DNA of 64,000 nucleotides from Symsagittifera roscoffensis (lineage: Eukaryota > Xenacoelomorpha > Acoela > Convolutidae): contig NC_087062.1 in assembly GCF_963678635.1 (NCBI RefSeq), positions 32,711,651 through 32,775,650 of the forward strand, read 5' to 3'. Positions 21,601 through 30,989 of the stretch are shown here, piece by piece. Each line of letters starts with the position of its first letter. Positions within the stretch are counted from its first letter, which is position 1. The translations under genes and the position numbers were made by a program. Under the pieces are notes generated by a model. The model was given only the letters and a program-made list of their open reading frames with translations. It had not been told where the DNA came from and searched no databases.

Positions 21601-24271
21601 CGGAAGTTACTGGATCCAAACACACCAGAACGGCGAACAGTCGCAGCAGAGTGGATATGGAGAATTCCAATACGTCGGAGAAGGTTATCACATTTTCCAG
21701 GTGTCGGAATCTGTCTACTCTGTGACGCTATACGGATCAATGCATAATTGTGAAGTACGGAGCTCCTCTGGATATTATCGAGTCTACGCGAACGGTCAGT
21801 TTCATATCCATGGACACGGAGCCGAACATGGAGAGTTCTGGGGGACGTCCAATCAAGATGATGGGACCGATACTAATGACGAGAACGATGAAGGATGGCA
21901 TGCAATTTGTGAACTGTCCGAGGAAGAACAGTGGGCGGCATATGAAATCATTGCCAACCACGGGCAAACACTAGAGAACCTTCTGAAGGTATTTGGTAGC
22001 ATGGTCGAGGAACCTCTGGAAGAAATGTGCAAGAACGACGTGAACGATGAAAATCGGCTGGCGTGTGGCATGCTCAAAGGAAGACCTGAAAACGTAAACG
22101 AAGAGGGAGATGTGCCAGTCAAATGTTCAATATTTGACATTTTGGGAGTTATTACGAACCCCACGGAATACCTATCGCTTTTGGATCAAAGTGTACAGGC
22201 CTGCAGTGAGCCGCAAAATGAAGACAACGAATACTGCAAATCCGTGACGTTGCAAGAAGATACAGCGAGGGCCTTTGGAGCCTTATTAAAAACCATCGAC
22301 GAAGATGGTCTGTCCAAGATACTTTTTGATGATGATCTAGTCTGCCCTTCAGCAGAAAATCAAAACTACTGCGCCTATCGGAAGTATTTGGAACGATTTG
22401 AAAGTTTGGAGACCGTTGTAACCGTCACCGATGACGACGTTGGAAGATTTTTCCAGTTCCTTGTAGACATTGCCAATGGCGCTGAAGCCTGTCCTTTCTA
22501 CTTCCAGGAGATATGCGACAGCAGCTATTTTGGAACTTTGAAGAGTGTTGTCAAACTGGTGGACAGACTTTTTTCGCTCTTTGAGGACTTCAAAGACCGA
22601 GACAATGAAGATGACAAGAGAGTTAGGAGACAAGCGCCGCCCCCTGACTCAGAACCTGAAGAGTCTGCAATTGATAAATTTTTCAATACTTTGGAAAACA
22701 TAGTGATTCTGGCTTCGCAGGGAAAAGCCATTGGCGAAGTTTTTACGTCGGCAACAATGATGGCTTCCATAGGACAATACGAAAATGCTAGAGAATATTG
22801 CAGCAAATCTCCCGACTGGTACAAATTCACAATGTGCACGATGGATGACACGGAAAGCCAGGATCTCATTTTTGACATGTTTGACACTGTCTGGAACCTG
22901 GACAATGGAATTATGCTAGCCATGATCGCAGATTTGATGACTGATTATGATAGTATGAAGTACATAGTTGATCACGACGTTTCAGGGGAGGACATTTGCT
23001 TCATGAACCGAGCAGACATGCCCGAAACGATCAACGACATGTGCGAAGATATCGATCAGCAAAACTCAGTGTCTAGGGCAACAGGCTTAGTGCGAACCGT
23101 CGGCAAAGCAGTCACATCAATGGGACCTTTGTTCTGCCCTGCTCTCAGTGATTTGGAAAGACTCGAACCACTGATTAGGGATGCGTTTAACAAAAGTGCG
23201 ATGGACTTGGTGCAAGACATGTTGAACGACGAGATGAGCTGCATGCAGGACAAATATGACGTAACAGATTTGTTCAATGTTGACAGACTTCTAGAAGATC
23301 ACGACTTCCGGGGTTTCGTTTGTGGATCGAGCGATTCCGAAGACAACGAAGATGACGAAATGTTTTACTGGATTAGCATCATTGCCATAATCGTACTTCT
23401 GGTTTTGATCTTATGCATTTTGATCATAGTGTTGGTCATCCAATGCAGCGTTATTCGTCAGCTGAACAAAAAGCTAGATCGTAACTATTTGAACAAAGAG
23501 AACGGAAATTCCGAATACTACAGCAACTCGACTTATTTGGGAAGCCACTTGGGAGTGAGCAATATCGAGAAAACGCTTCCCGTGCCAACATCAGTTACAC
23601 CTTCGCCAGCCTCTCGACATTTAAAACAACCCAGTAGCTTGCCTCCTGCTCCTAGAAACAAGGGAGCAGGATCAAATTTGCCCTTTCCTCTTCCTATGAA
23701 CATTGTCGCTCCAAACTCCGGAGTGCCCGAGAACAATGGTAATAAGGGTATGAAACCGTCGGAACCTCCCGCTGCTTGGAACCAGAACCAGAACTTTGGG
23801 TTCTGCTCTTCCGATGTGCCGAGGTCTAACCAACCGACAAGCACAGAAGGTACACAATTTGGATTCTATGGGATGATTGGCAAGGACAAGCCGGAAAACT
23901 CAGAGGAGTCAGGTGTCTCCTCTGGCTCGCGCTCCGAGTCACCTGACATTGGAGCTCTACCCGCGAATATGCTTTCGCCCCCTGCTGACGTTTTCGGTAC
24001 CCCACCCAATTCAGAAACACCAGAGGGTCGAAAAAATATGGGTATGAAGCATGTGGCTCCTCCAGTGGATTTGAATCAGACTCCAAATTTTGGATTCTTC
24101 TCATCGGACGTGCCGAGATCCAATAAACCCGTGAATACTGACGGAGGCCAATTTGGTTTCTATGGAAATGATGATAAGGACAAAATTCTGGCTTCCGATG
24201 AGTCCGATGTCTCACGAACCGAATCTCCCGCCAGTGGATCTTTGCCCGAAGTGGACGGAAGTGAACGTTGA
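18698..24271 (+). CDS. Unrecognised 1857-aa repetitive type I membrane protein, single exon
   Basis: The ATG is the first after an in-frame TGA nine bases upstream. Residues 1-27 look like a signal peptide (FKLFVLSQLLLGVATQ core). Furin-type sites RVKR at 150-153 and RVRR at 1308-1311 would cut it into three parts. Residues 175-440 are Gly/Tyr/Asn-rich, with an octad Y-x3-G-x-G repeat at about 325-365 and many N-x-S/T sequons. Residues 469-768 and 769-1068 are two 300-residue repeats, each with paired cysteines, GxGxF/Y strands and an FWDN motif. Residues 1070-1550 are acidic, helical and Cys-rich. One transmembrane helix spans about 1558-1584 (YWISIIAIIVLLVLILCILI). The 273-residue Ser/Pro/Asn-rich tail repeats a block with NFGF.SSDVPRSN and QFGFYG at 1684 and 1782. 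I recognise no family. A surface or extracellular-matrix role is inference. It has no introns, unlike both other genes. Confidence 0.9.
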   Translation: MLFSKKYKFNRFKLFVLSQLLLGVATQTTTWPESTSEGTGPTGGYVGSSVDPGDTTAGLPNQTAPPYAQNTDMDHSNTDSTWQESNSDWHDSNYDMHDSNNINSFVQSLASIADTLVHVSKVSPGSLKNFHPDKCENENINYGEGSGYSRVKRQSSHDARMSVGRIPQTYNHQWEQGGGFQLSGDGYTWFMGAGGRYSGKGKGSVESRSTAPSSAYGYAEFFSYETFGRTGTFETGRGWYAIDSQNGLELNLSGAYNISAAYEHVDSLKIQGSFQLNGNVSAYTSVNGTGAHNNSIYWPAEYEHNENDQNDAFFWESGNENAGFYIWGNGKYHTGGEGIYSHTGTGSYNATGVGLYRINGTGLYKFFERNGIKENNMHEPFFFEGYAAEGFMINVTTGRYNVSGVGGIAARGAGLYAISNQGPYFVGGMGHNPNSSRWGDDEVDENEDDEHKDDEVEYYTSVKEVHSNYHLHVEKGGFRIESSYGFHQCKRGQGNFTFSGNTNFFAVSGTGKFILSADTTCNMPGNYSEPKCEVSMHHDFNITLQSTRRYHFNYNFTVIDGDIWSCSANEGVYRVYGSGKFDISGTGANSSISKFWDNETKAIDEELERRNESPVYGEFYLQSVHGGFNFSGNGGSSYVCIPGEGLLNFSGDGSFSVQGYGKYVISVYGEFSMGSEIFESSENDGFYQFVGDGDFNIDIRTGRYKVSLSGAVVSCRGVSNTSYALYGIGSGGVYGNGANSGSSWEYYDDNNNNDENLFKKETYQVASNYNLTVEEGGYRIVSSNWNSFQCGMGQGNFNFSGSASFFSVSGRGRYFTDSTYPCEISGTYYQSCQTSGYDDFVITFDSRFLTDVIDYNVQILDARISECTAPSGEYQIAASGQFEVSGTGAESTQSTFWDNQIKIVYDEGREDSKYLSGDFDESSGQGGMIAWGGQNSGYTCESGYGLFRQNGSGTFSHSGDGKYFISGFGSYWIQTHQNGEQSQQSGYGEFQYVGEGYHIFQVSESVYSVTLYGSMHNCEVRSSSGYYRVYANGQFHIHGHGAEHGEFWGTSNQDDGTDTNDENDEGWHAICELSEEEQWAAYEIIANHGQTLENLLKVFGSMVEEPLEEMCKNDVNDENRLACGMLKGRPENVNEEGDVPVKCSIFDILGVITNPTEYLSLLDQSVQACSEPQNEDNEYCKSVTLQEDTARAFGALLKTIDEDGLSKILFDDDLVCPSAENQNYCAYRKYLERFESLETVVTVTDDDVGRFFQFLVDIANGAEACPFYFQEICDSSYFGTLKSVVKLVDRLFSLFEDFKDRDNEDDKRVRRQAPPPDSEPEESAIDKFFNTLENIVILASQGKAIGEVFTSATMMASIGQYENAREYCSKSPDWYKFTMCTMDDTESQDLIFDMFDTVWNLDNGIMLAMIADLMTDYDSMKYIVDHDVSGEDICFMNRADMPETINDMCEDIDQQNSVSRATGLVRTVGKAVTSMGPLFCPALSDLERLEPLIRDAFNKSAMDLVQDMLNDEMSCMQDKYDVTDLFNVDRLLEDHDFRGFVCGSSDSEDNEDDEMFYWISIIAIIVLLVLILCILIIVLVIQCSVIRQLNKKLDRNYLNKENGNSEYYSNSTYLGSHLGVSNIEKTLPVPTSVTPSPASRHLKQPSSLPPAPRNKGAGSNLPFPLPMNIVAPNSGVPENNGNKGMKPSEPPAAWNQNQNFGFCSSDVPRSNQPTSTEGTQFGFYGMIGKDKPENSEESGVSSGSRSESPDIGALPANMLSPPADVFGTPPNSETPEGRKNMGMKHVAPPVDLNQTPNFGFFSSDVPRSNKPVNTDGGQFGFYGNDDKDKILASDESDVSRTESPASGSLPEVDGSER

Positions 24272-24301
24272 GACAGCTGAGTGAGAGGCACCAGCATTGT
24301 A

Positions 24302-24349
24302 AATAAACGAAAAAGAGAACGTATCGTTTTTTAGTTTTGGAAAAATAAA
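24302..24349 (+). terminator. Polyadenylation signals of the 1857-aa gene
   Basis: Two AATAAA hexamers, at 24302-24307 and 24344-24349, follow the stop codon by 30 and 72 bp. They support this as the true 3' end of a transcribed gene. Confidence 0.6.
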
Positions 24350-25740
24350 TTCTCACTTCAAATTAGATCAGTTTAGTTTTCAGAGAACTACAAGAGAGGA
24401 AACGGGAGAATTTCTACGGCAGAAGATTGAGCTCAAAGACTGGATAAAATTCAGAAACTGAGCAACAACTCTGATGAGATAAAAGTGTAGATTTACCGAC
24501 ACTAAGATCTCGGTTTGTAAAATAATTTTTAATTGAAAAATTTAATCAACTTTTCCAGATTCACATTATTTGGGTCGTGTGACTTTCATTAGATCAATTA
24601 AAGACATGATGCGTGTACAAGTATAGGAACAGACTGATGCGCAACCACTTAATGCCGAGACGGTAGATATCGAGGAGTATGGCTAATTTAAAGAAAAGGT
24701 TTGTGTAGAGATAGAAAGATTAAACTAGATACTTAACCTTTAGGCAATTGAAAAGCAAGCAAGACTGCACATATCAAGTCAAAGCCTTGAATGACCCCTC
24801 TTTATTTGCTAGTTTTTGGATTCAAAAACAAAAGTTGAAAATTAAATATCTTGCTAACACCTAAATTTTCATTGTTAGGTTTTTTAGTCGCAATTTGCGC
24901 CCGATAACTATTTAGGCGTCACAATTATCTTTCTATTTTGGAATTACTTTGCCGAGCCTGATTGGCACGCGGCTTGATAAAAAATGATGAAAAACCCATT
25001 GAGATTTTTGTTTTTATCTTCAAGTCTTTTGATCTTCAAATAGCTCTCTTATTCTAACATATGTAGAAGAATTGTTTTTTAGTTATTGTCTTTTCTTTGT
25101 ATTTTTTGAATCATTGAGCGCCCTATACACAGATAGGCTGTCTAATGTGAAAATTTGGCTGTGATTTTTGGGCTCTACCTGACGAACAAAAACTACAGAA
25201 CCACTGTTTTTTTTTTAATATGGGGGCCTTAACTTGCTGGGTGGGCAATAGAGGGAAAAGTTTTTTTCGGGAGTATTCGGCACGCCAATTATTGAAGGGT
25301 TCTTTTTAGATTTAAATGTTTGCTTTACTTCAATCAAAACTCTTCAATTGATACTTGATGCTAGTTTAGAGTCCCAAGTTGTTTAGCTTAACAGATGAAA
25401 GACTGTCAAAACTGACCCGTGTGCTTAGCGAAAAATTACTGGGAGTTGAAGTTTATCAGTTAATTAATTAATTTATGCAAGCGCAGAAGTCACTGAACTT
25501 TTTTGTTTGTCCTTTTTTCTTTATTTTTTTGATCTAATTAAAAATATCATGAAGCTTTTTCAACTACTGCACTTCAACTTTTTACAAAACAATTTTGAAT
25601 GCATTACTTAAAATTTCGAACTAAAAGTTGTTTTTGATAGCTCGAGAGGGTGGGCAAACTCCCAAAACAATGAAAAGGCATAAATATTTGACGTCGCGTT
25701 TAGCTAATAGATGGCTTTTCAAAAAGACCATCAACAGAAA

Positions 25741-25784
25741 TTCTGCTAATAGATTAATCGGATCCGATTAATCTATTAGCAGAA
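25741..25784. repeat. Perfect 44-bp palindrome
   Basis: The 22-nt left half beginning TTCTGCTAATAGATTAATCG and ending at the GGATCC centre is followed by its exact reverse complement with no spacer. The flanks (ATAGATGGCTTTTCAAAA) also occur near 26535, but without the palindrome. Confidence 0.9.
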
Positions 25785-26299
25785 ATACCAATGGATTGAG
25801 TTAAATTCATTTTTTTGATAGCCCAACCTTTTTTTAAATTTCGTGTTATTTTCGAAAGCTTTGCAAAAATTACATTTGTTTGTTTTTGATAGCTCTAATT
25901 GACTCAATTTTACCAGCTCTAATTCAACTTAACTGTAAGTTATTCTAGCTGTATTTCATCAGCTCTTCTTGGACTTAAAATTCAAATTGATTTCGATAGC
26001 TTGGATTGCATCAAATAAGTTCAGTTTTCAGTTGAGCTATTCAAATTATGCAATTGTCCCGGTTATTTTGTCCGAGTGATCTTGAACTCTTTTCCATTTA
26101 AAGTATCTTTCTCGAAGAGATTGGCTTGAAAAACGTCCACAATTCCACTTGTGTTCTTATTCATCTCCTGTCCAACCTGTTTTGCTCTCCAATGACGGCT
26201 CAAGTTAAGATCCTCCGTTCCAGCGTTTAATTTAAATTAAGTTTGCAAAACGCTGCTAGTAGAATTCTCCATTCTGATCGGCTGAAAATTCGAATTCAG

Positions 26300-26353
26300 A
26301 ACCAAGTTAACATCCTCCCCCCTAAAGATTTAATTGGGGGAGTTAACTTGGTT
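26300..26353. repeat. Inverted repeat with C/G-tract stem
   Basis: The left arm starts AACCAAGTTAAC and ends in a CTCCCCC tract. The right arm is GGGGGAGTTAACTTGGTT. The loop is about 14 nt (CTAAAGATTTAATT). A diverged half-copy (CTCAAGTTAAGATCCTCC) lies near 26200. Confidence 0.65.
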
Positions 26354-28127
26354 TCAATGACGTAACCATTTAAAATTAACATTTGAAATCGACCTACGTG
26401 ATTCAACTGGACGAGTCATTTATTAGCCAGGCATTGAATATGACTTATATAGAACATTATTATGACATTTGCGTTAAAAGTTGTCCTCAATGAAAAGTTA
26501 TAATTTTTGTGTTAAAAGTTTGACGTCACGTTTAGTTAATAGATGGCTTTTCAAAAGACCATAAACAGAAAATTAAATCACAAAAATCTGAAACAAAATT
26601 CTGCGTGATAGCTTATAAAAGTTGAAGTATTCACAAACAACGATTGTTGAAGTAATGAAGCTATTCAGTAATTCATTAAAAAAAATAAAAAAACATCTAC
26701 AAACCGCCATATATTGAAGCTTAAATTACATCAGAATGACGTAAATTATATCAGAATTACTTAACATTTACAAAACAACAGGGAAAATCTGTTGTTTTAT
26801 TGCATAACGATAATCGGATCAAATGAACAATCTCCCCCCTAGCTCAAATTGAGCAGGAACGTTCACTCGCTTAAAACTGATATTTTCAGCCAATCAGGTT
26901 CGAGCATAGTACATGCAGGCCTTACTGCTTGAGCTTGTCATTTAGTTTTTATGTGGGGGCATTGTGTGTTCACTTAGTCTATTCAGGGGCGAGATTGTTC
27001 ACATGGGCCCAACATTACTTTTCGGCCTGTTGATTTTTTAAATTTCAATAATAATTCTAGAAAAAAATTAGAAAAGAATTTACAAAACATCGGCAAAACT
27101 TACTCAACAAAAACTGTTCAGCGAAAACGGAAATACGCATAGGAAAAACTGAAGAAAAAAACTAGCAATTCATCGTGCCAATCCTAAAATAAAACAAAAC
27201 TGCTCTTTTATCAACGCAAAGCCTTGAATGTTCCGACTTTCTCTTAATTCATATTAAAGTGTAAAAATTTGGATCGGACAAAATTAATATGACCAATTAG
27301 CTAGCCTCAATTCAATTGGGAACATTTTTTTTGTGCGGGATAATTCACCAAGCATAAATAATTCGAGTTACTCTCTCAGCAATATGAATTCTTCAAAGCG
27401 CATTTAGTCCAGAACACGGCCAATTTGGCAATTTTAAAATCCCCAGAATTTAACAAAAAAAAATTGGAGGTGAAAAATCTTTTTAAATTTGAACCCAGAT
27501 TTCTTCAATGGGGGTATAAACAATTTTTGTTGAAAACTATGACTTCGGTCGGCAAAATTGACTGAATAAAAAACCGAGCTTAAATATTCCGTTTTCTTCG
27601 ATAGTCAGAACAATAAGAAAGGAAATCAAACCTGTAAACCTCTAGACTGTAAGTCAATTATCTCCACAACGAATCCATATCGATTTCCATACCATTAGTT
27701 AAGATAAAGCATGCTATTAAATTGTACATCTCTGTACAAAGCAGTCCCATACAAAACAGCCCAATTCAAAACGGTCATGGAATTGAACGAAAAAACAGTC
27801 CGATACAAAACATAAATAAACCTAACTGCTTAACTCAAACAGAGCAGTCGAGATACTGATATTGAGCATAAATTGAGTACCAATTGTGCCAAACGTTTTG
27901 ACAAATGTGAACTAGCATTATGACACAAGCGTTTTCTGTATAATGAAAACACCAAAAGTAAAAACTCACGCCTGGTTGAGAACTTATAATTTGGTTATAA
28001 TTTTGTTTTGTAATATATTTTTTAATTGCAAGATTTTTTGGCAACTCAGAAATTGAAGAAGTTATAGATCTGGTTGACGGAATTTTTACTGAAGCAAAGC
28101 GTAGTGTATTATTACGAAAAAAAATTT

Positions 28128-29640
28128 TCTACCCTATGTCGCAAATAAAAAAGCTCACTTGGTGGCACTTTTGGTGTATTTTAATTTAATCAAATACAGG
28201 CTTATTTAAGCATAAACAAAATAATGGCATATGTTGCTGCTTTATTTTCACTTGATTAGTGTTAAATCTTGTATGAAAAAAAAACATGTATTAAGAAAAT
28301 GTATTGGATATGCTGTTCTTTGATTTTTTTGCGACGCGTTGGAAAATTTTTGCACTTTTCGCATAAAATTCAAGTTTTCTCAAAAACTACTGTAACGTTT
28401 TTTTAAATATAGTCTTAGCTGCTATTCTCTGTGCTGCATGTTTTGCTAATCTGTTCATCTTACTTTACCTTTTACGGCCTTCGAAAGTTTCAGTTGGGGC
28501 ATTTTTGGCTTATTTGTTTTGATTTTTTTTTCATTTTCTCAAGTATTAAATGCAAAAATCTGAGATGAAGATTTTAATCAAAAGAACAATTTATGGGGAT
28601 ATGCGGTTGTTCCTCAAAATCAATAGAAAAACATATGGCCTCACACAAACCAAATTTTTGACATTGATGTGAATTTTTGAAAGGTTTCTCTGCCAAATCG
28701 GAGATTAGAGGTTGAACCGAAAAAAAAGTAATCAGTTAATCAGTTATGCAAAATTTACTTGCGCAAGCGGCTATGCCTTGCGTTTTGAATAAATATTCAA
28801 AAACTAACTTGCTGACTATGAAGTTAAAAGTTCTTTAAAACTAACATTGCGCTTATATATTCCGTGCGTAATATGTTTTACCCTGTTTTTTAGAAAAGCT
28901 GATATGGAATTCAAAAGAATTCCTTTTCAGATTATTAACGTTTTCTTTTTAGAAACTTCGTCACCATTGTCAAAAACTACCTTCTATATCTGATATTAAG
29001 GCTCAATCTATAAAATCAGGGTGCAAAAATCTTCAGCCTAAAAATCAGGGTCTGCAAAACAGGTTATTTCTATGTTTTAGTAGAGAAAAGTATATGGATT
29101 AAGGAAAAGTTAAAAATTTGATCGATTTCTGGAGTTTTTTTCTCACTTTTTTTTCAAAATTACCGAGCCAAATCTGAAATGAAGACATCAATTGAAATAA
29201 AGAGCAGCAGTTTTATTCTTTAACTGATTAAGCAGAGAAACACTAGAGTTTATCAAAAAAAATTTTTTCTAAATCACGAATCGGTATCAGTGCAAAATAT
29301 AATTGAAAATATTAGGACATGTAGATCTGGCCTTAGCTGGGCCACTAATTTACTTCCAAGCAACCTTGGTGCAGATGCGAGGATGTGAGTCTCCTAATCA
29401 ACAAGTCAGATTTTCAAATATGAGACAATAAAATATTTTTATTTTTTGGCCGAACTTTTGCTGCATAACATTGGCTATTTGATAGAAAGCTGCTTTATAG
29501 CTGCTTTATTGGTGAATAGTGTTAGTAAAACTATAAGTGGATGTGGAGTAGATATGAGAACGTGATACTCCTAATATCAACAAAAAAAAATTTAAGCTGA
29601 CTTTTTAATTTTTTCCCTACATCACTTTGTTGTGCTTGTG
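28128..29640. repeat. Fragments of tRNA-derived/SINE-like elements
   Basis: A head variant (CCCTATGTCGCAAATAAAAAAG) at 28133 is followed by GGCATATGTTGCTGCTTTATT. Two related blocks near 29345-29400 and 29460-29575 share TGCTGCTTTATTGGTGAATAGTG and ATGAGAACGTGA-like text. They are broken, overlapping remnants without clear ends and without coding frames. Confidence 0.35.
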
Positions 29641-29689
29641 TTTGCGAAGCGCTTGTGTATACGACTTGCATTTACAACGGCTTTGTAGA

Positions 29690-30115
29690 GAACATTCGCA
29701 AAACAGTAGTTCCCACCAGGCGCAATTTTTGTTCCGACTTCCGTAACGAAAGTAACGGAATATTTGTGCTCGTGGTGGCTTTTTTTCCTTCAGAAAATAT
29801 TCTACTTTTTAAAAGCCATTTTGACAGATTTTTTAATCATTAAAAAAATATTGTTGTCGTGAGCTTAAATTTGAAAAAATATTTCACCTGTCATCATTTT
29901 TTATAGAGTTATGAGGGTTCGATGATTGACATTTTCGCCAATTTCGGACAATTAACGCGCGATATTTTTTGGGCTTTTAATGCGTAAGCGGAGATTTAAT
30001 CCGTCTTAGAAATCGTTGCAAAATGGTTGAAGGAAGCTTGTTTGCCATAATCGATTTGTGACAGGGAGCAAAATCTGTCTCTTTGTACTTTAAATGGCGT
30101 GCGGGGGATGACTCA
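29690..30115 (+). repeat. Family B dispersed repeat, longest clear copy
   Basis: It runs from GTTCCGACTTCCGTAACGAA through AATATTTGTGCTCG, then GACAATTAACGCGCGATATT, GCGGAGATTTAATCCG and a final GTACTTTAAATGGCGTG. The same order occurs in reverse at 60165-59805 and 64000-63690. Partial copies lie at 4980-5115 and 27425-27615 (reverse). No open frame spans it. Confidence 0.6.
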
Positions 30116-30985
30116 TAGTTCAATACAAAAACGTCCGAACAGACGTGGGAACGTTTTACGGACTGTTTTGTAACGGAGTGTTTTTTCATTCAATGCCATG
30201 ACTGTTTGTATTGAAATGTTTTAAATTTCAAATTTCAACTTCATAATAAGTTTTTTTTGTGTTTTACTTATTCGAATTCTAAAGAATTCATAAGTTCTTC
30301 TCTATTCTTTAAAATCAATTCAACGAAGTAAAATTTGACTTGAAGATTTTTTGTGCTCGCGGAGGAACTTTTTGAAACAAACTATAACAAATTTGTTCAG
30401 CTTACTCTTTGATATCAGTTTCGTCTGCAAAACAAAAATTGGAATTGCATTGGAGATAAAAGATAACTTATTCCCAATTCAAGAAAAAAATCCAAGAACT
30501 GAATCAATAAGAGATCTGGAAAACGAGCAAAATGCAGCTTCACTAAAGCAAGAAGTCAAAATAAATCAGAAAAAAGTATAGCCAGCAATTGCGAACTAGA
30601 AAACCTGCTTCAAATTTAGGGAAAATGTCAAAACAATTCCAAAATGTCCAGGAGCTCATTTCAAGAAAGATGTAAAAACAGCAAAATGTTTTTGGGTAGC
30701 TTCAAACTTTTCATACGATTTAACATTTTTTCACGTGAGCCATTCAAATTATGCAACTTTGAAGTTTCAAAGGGTTTTAGTAAAATGAAATCATTTCTTT
30801 CAAGCAAATAAATTAGAGGATGGAAAAAATCAAGTTGGCAATGCTTTGGTCATTAGATGTTCAAGTTTTATGCAGGTTTTTTTCGGCAATGAAAAAAATT
30901 GAATTAATTTGATAGCTTGCATTGCGTCGCAAAATTACTTTAGAGAGCTTAGAAAGCAATGAAATAGTAAAGTGTTTCAGTTTGT
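30116..30985. other. AT-rich spacer before the satellite
   Basis: The 76-codon open frame at 30351-30581 is Lys/Asn/Ile-rich, has no recognisable domain or splice context and is probably fortuitous. I see nothing else supportable. Confidence 0.4.
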
Positions 30986-30989
30986 TTCG

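Larger units (their letters stand above)
24360..28100. other. Intergenic repeat-rich DNA without supportable genes
   Basis: No open frame here looks protein-coding. Recognisable items are short duplications (GACGTCRCGTTTAG..AATAGATGGCTTTTCAAAA at about 25690 and 26520), a 44-bp palindrome, a hairpin at 26300-26353, and dispersed fragments sharing AAAGCCTTGAATG and GCGGGATAATT at about 24775, 27210-27345 and 52930-53100. Confidence 0.5.

Noticed and set aside
19266-24356. Many minus-strand frames opposite the 1857-aa gene
   Set aside because: They are antisense shadows of a codon-biased long gene, with no domains or splice support.
30351-30581. 76-codon Lys/Asn-rich frame
   Set aside because: Composition matches AT-rich random DNA, with no domain, splice sites or conservation visible.
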